This document shows, piece by piece, positions 18,033 to 26,965 of a stretch of 64,000 bases of DNA. A program made the translations under genes and the position numbers. Below the pieces are notes generated by a model. That model worked only from the letters and a program-made list of their open reading frames with translations, was not told where the DNA came from and ran no database searches. The stretch lies in contig NZ_WRPP01000001.1 of the NCBI RefSeq assembly GCF_009760405.1, positions 1,612,001 to 1,676,000 of the forward strand. Direction: 5' to 3'. How positions within the stretch are numbered: the first letter of the stretch is position 1; every line of letters begins with the position of its first letter. This DNA is from Nocardia terrae (lineage in GTDB: Bacteria > Actinomycetota > Actinomycetes > Mycobacteriales > Mycobacteriaceae).

Positions 18033-19385
18033 CTATTTCCGCTGGTCAGGGCGTTGCGGACTGCTGGAACGGGCCGGAAATCGTACGTTTGGTGTAACTT
18101 TGGCCGGATCCAGTAGTTCCATGACCGCGGCGTTGTCGACTGCCACCATGCGGCGAATGCCCTGGTGGATGTAGTGCCGCTGGGCCATCGACTTGTTGCC
18201 GTCCAGATGCCCCAGCTGAGCGCTGGCGCGTTCATCGTCACCCGTCGCCGTGGCGACGTGGGTGGCCACCGTGTCTCGAAGGTCCGACAAGCGGAATGTC
18301 TTGAACTCACTCCGATTTCGCACGGCATAGACGGCCATGCGGGCGTTGGACACGCTTACCCATGACCCTGCGGCGCTCCTGGGGCCCTGAAGGATCGGCA
18401 GGGTATCGACGGCGGGCGATACTTTTTCCTTCTCGGAATCCAGCTCGGTTGCGAGCCAGTCGGGGAGCACCAGTCTGTACTCGTTGCCGCTCTTCCTCCC
18501 AGGATTCCGATACGGGCCGATATTCGCCTTGCATCTGACGGTGGCGCAGACGTGAAGCACGGACCTAGTGACGCCATCGAAGTCCTCCTTGGTGACGTCG
18601 CACCACCGCGCTGCCAACCCTTCGCCTGGCCGCATCCCCGTACCGAGAAGTAGGAGGTACAGCATCCGGAGGTAGCGGCTCTCGCCGCGACCCTCGTCCA
18701 GCCAATTTTCGATGCTGCGCAGGACGCCGCGTTGCTCGAAAGGAGTCAGCGGTCGGGGCTTTGCGCCGTCGCTGGACGGTCGAGGTACATATGGCATCGG
18801 GTTTGCGGCGGGTTCGATGCCCTTGCGTAGCACCGCTAGTTTGAAGGCTGAGCAAAGCTGGCGATGTTGGTGGTAGGCGGTGCTGGGTGCGCTGTCCGCC
18901 ACCTCGTCGAGAAAGTCAGCAATCCATGCCGCGTCGGCGGCCTCGGCGATGCTGAGGCTTCCCATCTCCGTATCGAGTTTGAACGCGTCGGGGTTGTTAC
19001 TGCGCTTCGCATTCTTCGCCGGTGGGTAGATATGGCAGCGATAATTGGTATAAGTGTCCTCGGACATTTTTCCGGCCTCCACCTTAGCCTTGTACTGCGC
19101 ATCCAGCTCAGCAAAGACCTTGCTCATCTTGTCGGTGGGGGAGAACTGCGTCCTGTGACCACGACGTCGACGTTTCGAGCCCTTCTGCACGTTCTTTTTG
19201 AAGTTTGACTCCCAATCGTCCATACATTCTCGGCGGGTCTTGCCGCTGCCGCTGGTTCGAACGTATTCACCGCTGTGTGACCGATGGCGGACCTGATTGA
19301 GCCTCCATATACCGTCCGATCCTTTGGTTGGAACGAGCCTATCCTTCGGTGGCATAGCGCCGGGCTCCAACGGCACCTGGGCCAT
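18033..19385 (-). CDS. Tyrosine recombinase (phage/ICE integrase)
   Basis: The 450-residue protein has an N-terminal arm-binding part (RLNQVRHRSHSGEYVRTSGS), a SAM-like core-binding domain, and a catalytic domain with the first Arg in GTGMRPGEGLAARW, the second Arg in LSDLRDTVATHV and the nucleophile Tyr in SMAQRHYIH. The usual box II His (HxLR) is Ser here. The start has AAGGAG. The excisionase is 34 bp upstream in the same direction. It should integrate the element at a site near 18.0 kb. Confidence 0.9.
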   Translation of the reverse strand: MAQVPLEPGAMPPKDRLVPTKGSDGIWRLNQVRHRSHSGEYVRTSGSGKTRRECMDDWESNFKKNVQKGSKRRRRGHRTQFSPTDKMSKVFAELDAQYKAKVEAGKMSEDTYTNYRCHIYPPAKNAKRSNNPDAFKLDTEMGSLSIAEAADAAWIADFLDEVADSAPSTAYHQHRQLCSAFKLAVLRKGIEPAANPMPYVPRPSSDGAKPRPLTPFEQRGVLRSIENWLDEGRGESRYLRMLYLLLLGTGMRPGEGLAARWCDVTKEDFDGVTRSVLHVCATVRCKANIGPYRNPGRKSGNEYRLVLPDWLATELDSEKEKVSPAVDTLPILQGPRSAAGSWVSVSNARMAVYAVRNRSEFKTFRLSDLRDTVATHVATATGDDERASAQLGHLDGNKSMAQRHYIHQGIRRMVAVDNAAVMELLDPAKVTPNVRFPARSSSPQRPDQRK

Positions 19386-19419
19386 GGATTACTCCTTAGA
19401 GACGTTTGTCGGTTCCTGC

Positions 19420-19677
19420 TCAGGCAGCATTGCGGTAATCGCCGGATTGCTCTTGCGTGGTGCTGCCTCGGACTGGCAGTGCCTGCTCCCAGGCGAGCAG
19501 GTCGCTCAGCTTGTACCTGCGAAAGCGGCCGATTTTCGCGAAGCGGGGACCCTTTCCAAGTGATGCCCAGTTCGCCAGCGTCTTCGGAGGTATTTTCAGC
19601 CTCTCGGCAACCTCCTCAGTGCTCATCCAGCAGTCAAAATTTTGGAGGCGTTCGAAATTCTGTTCCGGGTCGGACAT
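19420..19677 (-). CDS. Excisionase / MerR-type helix-turn-helix protein
   Basis: An 85-residue protein whose core WMSTEEVAERLKIPPKTLAN and the wing RFRRYKLSDLLAWEQA match the excisionase-type helix-turn-helix fold. The ATG at 19677 has AAAAGGATAC upstream and is preferred to a much earlier in-frame start. It precedes the integrase in one transcription unit. It probably directs excision and regulates the promoter upstream. Confidence 0.85.
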   Translation of the reverse strand: MSDPEQNFERLQNFDCWMSTEEVAERLKIPPKTLANWASLGKGPRFAKIGRFRRYKLSDLLAWEQALPVRGSTTQEQSGDYRNAA

Positions 19678-19715
19678 GGCCGTATCCTTTTGGTCGGGTG
19701 CATGATCGGATAGGT

Positions 19716-19734
19716 CCCGTTGCGATACAACGGG
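19716..19734. promoter_or_regulatory. Inverted repeat upstream of xis
   Basis: CCCGTTG-CGATA-CAACGGG is a perfect 7-bp inverted repeat with 5-nt spacer, 39 bp before the xis start. It is a candidate operator or excisionase binding site. The rest of the spacer 19,678-20,178 shows no supported gene. Confidence 0.45.
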
Positions 19735-20178
19735 ATACGGAATATGGACCCTCCGTTGCGGTGGTTGGGTCAAGCGCCTCGTCCAGGGAATGCGCTCTTC
19801 GACTGTGTGCACCCCGTACTGGCCGCAAAGTTCCCGAAAATCACCCCTCGGGGTGGTCACAATTGGATATCTGGGGTATTGCCGCTATCGCGCAGATGTC
19901 CGAAAGGTCGACGAACACCGTTCAGGTGAAGACACGTTTGTTGCAGGTGCGTCTCATTCGTCTGGGCGCGCTCCACCGACGTCCGGATGGATCTGCCGAG
20001 CTGGTGCTTGGGTGAAACCTGGCCGGGTCTGGCCTGTCCCTGCACCGCTCTGGGCATGCCACGCCCGTGCGTCGGCCTCTCTCACCGGAGATCACGGCGC
20101 ATGGGGCAAAGGAAACCCGCAGACGTCCGAATCACCCTTTCGTGAGCACCAATCTCGGCAATGCAAGATGTTGAGATG

Positions 20179-21092
20179 TCATGTGGCTGAGGCCATGAAG
20201 GCGGCGAGGATGTAGTTGGGGTGGCGGTCGAGGTTGGTGCGGGCGCGGTCGTAGCGCATGGTGGTGCGGGGGTCGGCGTGGCGGGCGGCGATCTGGACGT
20301 CGCGCAGGTCGACTCCGGCGTCGAGCATGGTAGTGACGAAGGTGTGGCGCAGCATGTGGGGATGCATACGCGGTAGCCGGACCACCGCGACGTCCGCCAG
20401 CCGCCTCAAGCGGCGGGTGGCGCAATGTCGGTCCATCCGCCTTCCTCGCAGGTTCAGCAATATCGCCCCTGTACTCGGCCGTCGACGGCGCGGTCCATCG
20501 CACGCCCGACCGCGGGCGGCAACGGAATCAGCGCGATCTTCGAACCCTTGCCGAGGGCATGCAGGACGCGGTGGCCGTGTTCCTCACCAAGGTCGGTCAC
20601 ATCGCAGCGGCATGCCTCGCTGATGCGCAGTCCGAGGAGTCCGAGCATGGCGACCAGCGCGAAGTCCGTGGGGTTGTCTGAGTCTCGGGACGCAACCAGC
20701 AGGGCCTCGAACTGTAGGTGTGAAAGTCCCAGTGTCGGAGACTCGTTCGACACGCGCGGCCGGCGAACATACTCGGCGGGCGAGTGCTCGAGCAGGCCGT
20801 CGATCACGCAGGTGCGGTAGAACCCCGCCACTACAGCCAGGCGGCGGGCGATGGTGGCGGGCTTGAAGTGGCGCGTCTCTCGCATCCACAGCGAATAGTG
20901 CTCGACCTCGGTCGGTGTCACCGCCAAGGGGGTCAGTTCTCGCTCGGTGCACCACGAAAAGTACAGGCGCAGATCCGATCTCGTATGGACGCGCGAGACG
21001 ACGGAGAATCGTGCCAGGTAGGCGAGCGACGCAAGCCGCAGGACGAGATCATCACCAGCGAACGAGACATCCAGGTCGGAGGAAGTACTCAT
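20179..21092 (-). pseudogene. XerC/D-like tyrosine recombinase, frameshifted
   Basis: Two overlapping frames make one recombinase of about 305 residues. The first (21092 to about 20460) has the core-binding domain (FKPATIARRLAVVAGFYRTC) and the first catalytic Arg (LLGLRISEACRCDV). The second (to 20179) has box II HPHMLRHTF, HADPRTTMRY with the nucleophile Tyr, and the C-terminus. They join near 20462, where one G appears missing from a G-run. The gene points away from the repeat-rich array at 21-30 kb. A sequencing error in the G-run would restore it. Confidence 0.8.
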
Positions 21093-21121
21093 CCCTCACG
21101 ATGGCCCTGGATGGGCAACTC

Positions 21122-21180
21122 ACCGAAACCAGACACGAACCGCAGAGCGCATGCCTCGCGGCCACGGCAGAACGTCCTGC
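21122..21180. repeat. 58-bp direct repeat, left copy (family C)
   Basis: This stretch, starting CCGAAACCAGACACGAACCG, recurs at 30659-30717 with only scattered mismatches. The left copy lies 30 bp before the recombinase start codon; the right copy lies 48 bp before a small minus-strand gene. The pair brackets the cassette-like array. Confidence 0.75.
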
Positions 21181-21293
21181 ATTAACCAGCCGAGTGCCGG
21201 ACGCTTGTCCGGAGTAATTCATTGCCATATTTGATCGTTCGTCCAGCGATACCCTTCGAGGTACGACAGGCAGTCAACTCCGGAAGGAGTGTC

Positions 21294-21476
21294 ATGGCAG
21301 AGACGAAACCCGTCCCGGAGAGCCCGGATCCCAAGGCCACGCAAGCAGAGACGGCTGCGCCCAGCCTCGAACCGCCCGAGCCGCGCGCACCGGACGCGCA
21401 GAGATTTTCCGACTTCTCCGAGCAGCTTGAGGTCATGCACGGGGATGCGCATTTGGGCATCGGCAATGACGGCTGA
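21294..21476 (+). CDS. Small proline/glutamate-rich orphan peptide
   Basis: A 60-residue protein starting after a good GGAAGGAG. The first 35 residues are Pro/Glu/Ala-rich and probably disordered. The end (FSDFSEQLEVMHGDAHLGIG then NDG) is different in composition, which gives it a leader/core look like some RiPP precursors. No maturation enzyme is nearby. Function unknown. Confidence 0.55.
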   Translation: MAETKPVPESPDPKATQAETAAPSLEPPEPRAPDAQRFSDFSEQLEVMHGDAHLGIGNDG

Positions 21477-21508
21477 GTAGCGCAACCTCCGCTCATGGCT
21501 CCATGTCG

Positions 21509-21600
21509 CGCTGACTCAAGCGGCCAGCGCGAAGATCAAGCGGCCGAAGCGATCTGAGGTCGGCGGAACATCCTGCATCGCCGATTTCAGCCGTTCCGAA
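21509..21600. repeat. Intergenic hairpin repeat, family A, copy 1
   Basis: CGCTGACTCAAGCGGCCAGC and the following GAAGATCAAGCGGCC and GAGGTCGGCGGAACATCC align with copies at 25959, 27737 and 29573. The first 21 bases fold as a hairpin with CGCTG/CAGCG ends. It starts 33 bp past the stop of the gene at 21294. Confidence 0.65.
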
Positions 21601-21754
21601 GTTTCGTGATCCGCTGGGCCGCTACCGACGAGGCACCGACGCGCACGGACTGTCCAGTTTCGAACGGCCACTTACGATTTCGGCATAGTTGGGTACGTAG
21701 TCATGAGATCATCTCACATGGTCGGCATCGGGCCGACCGGGAGGAGGCAACACC

Positions 21755-22123
21755 GTGTCCGATGAGCAGGCCACCCCAGAAACAACCGATGTGGGGATCA
21801 TTCCGGCCACTGTGGATTCGAACCTTGTGCCGATCACTGCCAGGTTCGACGGAATTTTTGGCATGGGCTATATAGATATATCCGTCAAGAGCGCATCTGT
21901 GCAGATCGACCCGTCCGCCACTCCCGAGGCTGCTGCCGTAGATGTTATCCCGGCCGACGAGGTCAAGGCCGAGGACGTGGGCGCGCTGAGCCTGCGTTAC
22001 GTGAACGGCGTTCCGTCGCTGGTCGTCAGCGGAGGAGCGGTCATCCCGACCGCGCTCGCTGTGGTCGACCCGCAGGGAACCGAAGTCGCCGCCTACGGAG
22101 TGACGGCCGTGTCGGCGAAGTGA
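21755..22123 (+). CDS. Hypothetical orphan protein
   Basis: This 122-residue protein was not recognised. It is acidic and rich in Ala and Val, with no signal peptide. The middle reads IDISVKSASVQIDP and the end AVVDPQGTEVAAYGVTAV, suggesting a beta-rich fold. The GTG start follows GGGAGGAGG. IS110 lies just downstream in the opposite direction. Confidence 0.6.
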   Translation: MSDEQATPETTDVGIIPATVDSNLVPITARFDGIFGMGYIDISVKSASVQIDPSATPEAAAVDVIPADEVKAEDVGALSLRYVNGVPSLVVSGGAVIPTALAVVDPQGTEVAAYGVTAVSAK

Positions 22124-23580
22124 TCAAGCCGAGCACCGCTCGGTCCGCGCGAACGTCCGCTTTTGGCTCCCCCTCTATGTCAACCCCTCGGAGTGGGGTT
22201 GGGGTTAGCCTGGAATGTGGGTCCGGGATGTGGCTTGTCCGAAGGATCGGTGTGCGGGTTGGAACCGGTCGCGCTGGAGTCAGTAGTCGTTCCCGATTGC
22301 CCTCCCGGGCCTGTTAATTCACGGCGTTGCTGGTCGGCGAGCATCCGTGTGTAGATGACGTTGGAGAGTCGGCGTTTGAGTGCGCGCAGGGCTTCCATCG
22401 AGGTCTTGCCGCCGGTCTTGCGCAGATCGTAGTAGACGCGCCCGGGTGTGGGGTTTCGTAGTTGAACGATGGCCATGATGTGCAGAACGCGATTGATCTT
22501 GCGGTTGCCGGCGCGGGAGAGGCGGTGGCGTTGCTGCTCGCCCGAGGACGCGTCCAGGGGTGCGGTGCCGTTCCAGGACGCGAACCGGTCCCGGTCACGG
22601 AATCGATGGATGTCGCCGGTGTCGGCCAAAAGCCTTGCCGCTGAGGATGGTCCGATGCCGTGCAGGCCCATCAGTGTGGATCCGCGGTCGAGGACGAGCT
22701 GGCGCAGTTCTTTGTCCGCGGCGCGGGTATTGCGGTCGATGGTCTCCAATTCCTCGATCATTTCCTCGACCAGCCGCCGCCGGACCCGCGACGCGGCGTC
22801 GTGCGGGGTGACCTCGGCGATCAACGCGCGGGCCTGTCGAGCGGTGAGGAACACCTTGGCGCCACCGGGAATCAGCTCGAGCAGCAGCCGGTGAATCCGA
22901 CACAGGATCGCGGTGTGAGCGCGGCCGAGTTCGTCGCGGCGGCCGGCGAGCATGCCCAGGGCCACCAGGTCCGGATCGGCTTCGACGCGCCGCAATCCCG
23001 GCGCGTGTAAGGCGGCCAGCGCGACCGAATGGGCATCGACCGGGTCGGTCTTGCGGCCGTTACCGGTGGCGAACACCCGGACCTGCGCCGAAAGCTTCGT
23101 CGGCACGTCGATCACCGTCTCGCCGTCGTGGACCAGCCGGTGTGCCAGGTGGCGTCCGATGCCGTTGCATCCCTCGACCGCCCATACCCGATCGGCGAAT
23201 CGTCTTCCGGCGGTGAGCATTTCCGTGAAGCCCGCATTGTCGGTGGCGTATCGGCCGGTGACCAGAACGCGCCCGGTCGGGTCGACGGCTTCGATGGTGG
23301 CCGAGCGTTTGTGCGGATCCATCCCGATGATGACCCTCATCATCCCTCCCGTGCTCGCTGACTTCGTTGGTGTCCGTGCGGGAGGGCACCGCTAGTACGA
23401 GCATGGGGCAGACCCCTCTTCAGCCACTCCCTGCACGGTGACCGGTGGGAGGCAAGCCAAAAGAGAGCCACACCAATCCAGACGGTGGGCAGCCGCATAA
23501 GAGGAGCATCCCACCGGGCACCTGGACCCGATCCTGGCCGGGATCCGATCCTGACACCAGTGTCTTACTAGCCGCATACC
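22124..23580 (-). mobile_element. IS110-family insertion sequence (ends approximate)
   Basis: The element comprises the transposase and probably the flank 23,344-23,580 upstream of it, which has no gene and would be the place for a guide RNA. IS110 elements lack clear terminal inverted repeats, so the ends are estimates from neighbouring genes and repeats. Confidence 0.5.
22180..23343 (-). CDS. IS110-family transposase
   Basis: The 387-residue protein has the IS110 DEDD/RuvC-like N-terminus (IIGMDPHKRSATIEAVDP, then GRKTDPVDAHSVALAA) and the C-terminal transposase_20 domain (LMGLHGIGPSSAARLL, GTAPLDASSGEQQRHRLSRA) with the conserved Ser. IS110 elements use a seekRNA/bridge RNA encoded in the noncoding flank to choose targets. 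The gene looks intact. Confidence 0.92.
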   Translation of the reverse strand: MMRVIIGMDPHKRSATIEAVDPTGRVLVTGRYATDNAGFTEMLTAGRRFADRVWAVEGCNGIGRHLAHRLVHDGETVIDVPTKLSAQVRVFATGNGRKTDPVDAHSVALAALHAPGLRRVEADPDLVALGMLAGRRDELGRAHTAILCRIHRLLLELIPGGAKVFLTARQARALIAEVTPHDAASRVRRRLVEEMIEELETIDRNTRAADKELRQLVLDRGSTLMGLHGIGPSSAARLLADTGDIHRFRDRDRFASWNGTAPLDASSGEQQRHRLSRAGNRKINRVLHIMAIVQLRNPTPGRVYYDLRKTGGKTSMEALRALKRRLSNVIYTRMLADQQRRELTGPGGQSGTTTDSSATGSNPHTDPSDKPHPGPTFQANPNPTPRG

Positions 23581-23886
23581 TCGCGACTCGAACTGGCCAG
23601 GCGGCCTAGCTGAAGATCAACGCCCCGAGATCATCTCGGGGCCTTCGTCGTACCGGGAACGTCCGCAACTGCCGGGTTCCTCTACCGCTGTCGCGTGCTG
23701 GCTCCCGGCACAGCCGCGGCAGCGGCCTCACCAGTGACTGCTGTGAAGGAGATCACTACGCGGCTCGCGGAGAGAGATGGGTCATCGGTGGGCGCTATGA
23801 CGAAATACCGAGTCCCGCGGATTCGATAGTTGCTGTGAGTTGTCTACGACAGCGAAGATGCCCCTCCGAAGAAAGCTGGGATCGAT
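23581..23886. other. Noncoding spacer with degenerate family A repeat and a hairpin
   Basis: CGAACTGGCCAGGCGGCCTA and GAAGATCAACGCC near 23,588-23,623 resemble family A. They are followed by the hairpin CCCCGAG-ATCAT-CTCGGGG at 23623-23641, a likely terminator. No gene was seen up to 23,886. Confidence 0.45.
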
Positions 23887-24102
23887 ATGCGCGCACTACT
23901 GGCCACCGCCGCCATCGCCGGAACTCTCACCGCCGGAGCGGTGATCACCGGTACCGGTACCGCTGCGGCAACACCGCCCCCGCCCTCGCCGCAGTGCGCG
24001 ATCGTCTCCTACCCCCTGGTCTTTCTGATCGAGGCCACCGGCGGCGCGTCGAGCCCGTTGCTGCCGCTGGCTAATTCCCTACAGGCCGCGGTCTGCTCCT
24101 GA
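23887..24102 (+). CDS. Small secreted protein
   Basis: The 71-residue protein begins with a signal peptide (basic N-terminus, then LLATAAIAGTLTAGAVI, with cleavage probably after the AAA near residue 28). The mature part of about 43 residues has two cysteines (PQCAIVS and AAVCS at the end) that may form a disulfide. Function unknown. Confidence 0.6.
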   Translation: MRALLATAAIAGTLTAGAVITGTGTAAATPPPPSPQCAIVSYPLVFLIEATGGASSPLLPLANSLQAAVCS

Positions 24103-24369
24103 CCAGACCGGCAACACCGCCGATATCCGGAAAGGCCATCAATACCGGAGGCGCACCGCGCGATCGGAATCCTTGACAGCGTGCGCGGTGAGTTCGGCTG
24201 GGGAAACGCACTATTCTAGCTGCGAGTCGTGCGGTTCGAAACGGCCAAACGGTCGGCCCTGAAGATCGTTGGGGCCGACCGTTTTCGATCTTCCGGCTGA
24301 TGCGCCGGACCGACCGCGGGTGCGCGCTCATGCCGAGTTTGGTGCGTTTGCTGTCGGTGTCGTCGGTGG

Positions 24370-25431
24370 TCAGGATTCAGGTTTCTCCGATGGCAGTTGG
24401 AAGCTCCGGGCGATGAACAGACTCCGGCCGGTCCAGTCCAGTTCCTCGGCACTGAGGTTGGGGTCGCGGGTGGTCAGCAGTTCTTTCGCTCGTTGGGTGA
24501 GCACCAGATCGCCTTTCGGTGTGAGCCCGAAGTCGTCGATGAACGCGGTGCCGGTGATCCACATGCCGTACAGCTCTGGGATGTCCAACTCCTGCGGGTC
24601 CTCGACGTAGTCTTCGATCGAGGTGGTGGCAGGCACGAACTCGAAACCGGTCATGCCACTGTCCCGCAAGGCATCAGCTAGCGGAATGGTGACCGCGTAG
24701 GTTCCCAAAGACGTGATGATTTCGCTGCGCACCGAGTACACGAAGTCCAGTTCCAACATCCGCCCGTGCTCCTCGTCGCGGTAATTGCCCGATACGGCGG
24801 GAGCTTCGGGGCTGATCTCGAAGTACGTCTTGTCGTTGCGGGCCCAGTCGGGTTTGGGGCCGTACCACACTTGAGGCGAACCGCTGACAAGGACGTGGCC
24901 CCAGCTTCCGACTATCTCCCAGTAGCCGTCCTCCAATGTCATGGCGTCGATGCCGCCCATTGGTGCAGCCGGTTTTCCGGCGTCGGGTCCGCTGCGCAGC
25001 CAACGCACCTCCCTGGCGTTGTTGAAGCCGAGGCTGAGTCTGGCTCGAAAGGGACCTGCTCCAGATTCGGGCGCACGGTAGGCAGGGTGCTCGGGCGACA
25101 GGGCTGCGTCCATGAGGAAATGCAGTTCTATCAACCCTGACGTGGAGTTTTCCCGCGGCCCCTCGGTGATACGGAGGACCTCGCTATCGGGCAGCGCGAG
25201 CTTGGCCAGCTCCTTGAGAAACGTGTAGTCCCGAGCTGGTTGCGGGGGAAACCGGGAAGCGTGGCGGGAAATGGCGCGATAAACAAGTACCGCAGCGGAC
25301 TCGCGGTCCATCCCGCCGTCGGCCATGGCGTCGATCACCGACTCCGCGGCGCAACCGCGCTGGATGCTTTCCTCGAGCCATGACGCCCATTCGGGAGCTA
25401 GCGCCCTAGGCGATTGCACCGGATCGCTCAT
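24370..25431 (-). CDS. Hypothetical protein, possibly immunity-like
   Basis: This 353-residue cytosolic protein was not recognised. The first 60 residues are helical (WASWLEESIQRGCAAESVID). The C-terminal part contains TGFEFVPATTSIEDY and IPELYGMWITGTAFIDDFGL, a pattern loosely like DUF1629-type immunity proteins. No toxin gene is adjacent. It reads against most neighbours in the array. Confidence 0.6.
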   Translation of the reverse strand: MSDPVQSPRALAPEWASWLEESIQRGCAAESVIDAMADGGMDRESAAVLVYRAISRHASRFPPQPARDYTFLKELAKLALPDSEVLRITEGPRENSTSGLIELHFLMDAALSPEHPAYRAPESGAGPFRARLSLGFNNAREVRWLRSGPDAGKPAAPMGGIDAMTLEDGYWEIVGSWGHVLVSGSPQVWYGPKPDWARNDKTYFEISPEAPAVSGNYRDEEHGRMLELDFVYSVRSEIITSLGTYAVTIPLADALRDSGMTGFEFVPATTSIEDYVEDPQELDIPELYGMWITGTAFIDDFGLTPKGDLVLTQRAKELLTTRDPNLSAEELDWTGRSLFIARSFQLPSEKPES

Positions 25432-25502
25432 AAGTGAAACGTACCGTACGGATTCTTACGGGCCTCGGGTGTTGCAGCCACCAGTCGGAATACCACGCTG
25501 CC

Positions 25503-25550
25503 ATGCCGCTTACAAGGTCGTTCGGACGACACGGGTGCGGCCGGTCGAAT
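25503..25550. repeat. Intergenic repeat, family B, copy 1
   Basis: ATGCCGCTTACAAGGTCGTT is followed by GCGGCCGGTCGAAT, matching the copies at 25907 and 26903. It precedes the gene at 25603. Confidence 0.6.
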
Positions 25551-25602
25551 CACCATCGTGCCGAGTTAAGTGCGTCGGAGCTACCCCGTCATGATGACGC
25601 GC

Positions 25603-25905
25603 ATGACCGAATGGAACCTGGACGTATCCCTCACCGAGCTGCGCAGAGCGTTCAACTTGCTACTGGATCATGTCGAGGCGGCCACCGAGGGCGACGTCGT
25701 CCGATTGGACGAGGACTACTTCTGGTCGATCCCGCAGGACGAGCTGTACGTCGTCGATAGAGTTCCGTCCAACCTGACGATCGGTCAGCTCTCGTGGTCA
25801 TGGCAGCATCTGACAGACCTACTTGCCGACGCGGATCAGGCGATTGGACACCACTTGGTCTGGCTTGCAGAGGTTCTACGTGCTGTTGGCCAGAAGACGC
25901 ACTGA
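25603..25905 (+). CDS. Hypothetical orphan protein
   Basis: The 100-residue protein starts MTEWNLDVSLTELRRAFNLL; an in-frame start 11 codons earlier is possible. It is acidic, mixed alpha/beta, with a middle strand FWSIPQDELYVV and a C-terminal helix. Similar stand-alone proteins occur near actinobacterial toxin/immunity loci, but no firm family can be named. Family B and A repeats begin 2 bp after its stop. Confidence 0.6.
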   Translation: MTEWNLDVSLTELRRAFNLLLDHVEAATEGDVVRLDEDYFWSIPQDELYVVDRVPSNLTIGQLSWSWQHLTDLLADADQAIGHHLVWLAEVLRAVGQKTH

Positions 25906-25906
25906 A

Positions 25907-25950
25907 ATGCCGCTGACAAGTCTGTTCGGACCGGAGAAGGCCGGTCGAAC
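25907..25950. repeat. Intergenic hairpin repeat, family B, copy 2
   Basis: ATGCCGCTGACAAGTCTGTT leads into GTTCGGACCGG-agaagg-CCGGTCGAAC, a 10-bp stem with one unpaired G. It starts just past a stop codon. Confidence 0.7.
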
Positions 25951-25958
25951 ACGCTGAC

Positions 25959-26050
25959 ATGCCGCTGACCGAACCGGCCAGCGCGGGTGCGTGGAAGATC
26001 AACGGGCAGAGCGCCGTACGCCGCCAGCAGTGCGCGCTCATGCCGAGGGC
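25959..26050. repeat. Intergenic hairpin repeat, family A, copy 2
   Basis: The hairpin 25963-25983 (CGCTGACCG-AAC-CGGCCAGCG, one mismatch) is followed by GGAAGATCAACGGGCAGAGC and GTGCGCGCTCATGCCGAG. The last motif also occurs near 24,326. From here to 26,333 no gene was seen. Confidence 0.7.
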
Positions 26051-26333
26051 CGCGTGTTCATAGACACCGCAAAAGAGTTCGGGCGCGCAGCGGTTGCCAG
26101 CCATCAGGATGGGTACGCCCTACATGGGCCGAATTGTCGCGCACGGTGTGTGGCCAGCGGAGCGCTCCGGGCGACTCCGCGGGCACCCCCGGCCGTTACG
26201 TGTCATGAGGTCCAGCGGGTTGCGAGAACGCCCTTCCCCAGGTCCCCGTCTCGCAGCCCGCCGTTCTGTCCGCCGGTGCGGTCCTTACAGTGTGCTCCAC
26301 CTCACGACGACCGGCTACGAAGACTTCATCGAA

Positions 26334-26531
26334 CTATCCCCAGCCACGGCGTTGACGTTGGCGCTCCAACGCGGCCAGGGTCACCGACTCCGCCATGACC
26401 ACGTACTCCCGGGCGTGCCGCGCGTACTCCGCAGCAGCCCTAGACGATTGACGCGCCCGTAGGGACATAGCGCGGGCCTGCTCGAGAACCGCGCGGGCAT
26501 GAGCCACATGATCGACGAATGCCTTATCCAC
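26334..26531 (-). CDS. Possible small helical protein
   Basis: A 65-residue frame with a GTG start and weak RBS (AATAGGG). The composition is Ala/Arg-rich and strongly helical (ARAVLEQARAMSLRARQSS). It is not recognised, and could be a chance open frame in high-GC DNA. Confidence 0.35.
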   Translation of the reverse strand: MDKAFVDHVAHARAVLEQARAMSLRARQSSRAAAEYARHAREYVVMAESVTLAALERQRQRRGWG

Positions 26532-26693
26532 CCTATTGATGGTGCGCGCCCGGACCGTTCGGCACGAGATGCGAATCGTGGGTCAGGCGGTGTCTACCGA
26601 CCCACCTGATTAGGGTCGGAGGTCACTACCGCCGCACTCACGTCCAGCACGACGCTTGACTGATCGAATGGCAGGTAGGAATCGAGGCCCGCA

Positions 26694-26879
26694 ATGGAGG
26701 ACGTCGAACGTAAGGTCCACGATGCCGCGTACCGGATTCGGTGGTCCCCGGCCGAAAGACAGTTCGTCGCACGCTGTGACCGCTATCCCGGAATGAGCCA
26801 TGGATCCGACTGGCCCTTGGACGCCGTCCATGGGCTTCAGGAGAAAATCCGCCAATTCCTCATAGTCGAGTCCAACTGA
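26694..26879 (+). CDS. HicB-like small protein
   Basis: This 61-residue protein has the beta-beta-beta-alpha outline of HicB: YRIRWSPAERQFVARCDRYP, then a glycine-serine turn, then PLDAVHGLQEKI. HicB proteins are antitoxins to HicA. No HicA gene is adjacent and the C-terminal DNA-binding part is absent, so it is a solitary or reduced form. Confidence 0.55.
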   Translation: MEDVERKVHDAAYRIRWSPAERQFVARCDRYPGMSHGSDWPLDAVHGLQEKIRQFLIVESN

Positions 26880-26902
26880 CCTGGTCCGCAAAACGCGCTG
26901 TA

Positions 26903-26950
26903 CTGCCGCTTACAAGGCCGTTCGGAGTGGCCCTGGTGCCTGGTGGCTCG
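26903..26950. repeat. Intergenic repeat, family B, copy 3
   Basis: CTGCCGCTTACAAGGCCGTT followed by CGGAGTGGCC matches copies at 25503 and 25907. It lies 24 bp past the stop of the HicB-like gene. Confidence 0.6.
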
Positions 26951-26965
26951 ACACCGGCTGCCCCA

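Noticed and set aside
19740..20178. Short frames upstream of xis as a replication initiator gene
   Set aside because: None has an RBS or helicase/Rep motif; composition is that of non-coding DNA.
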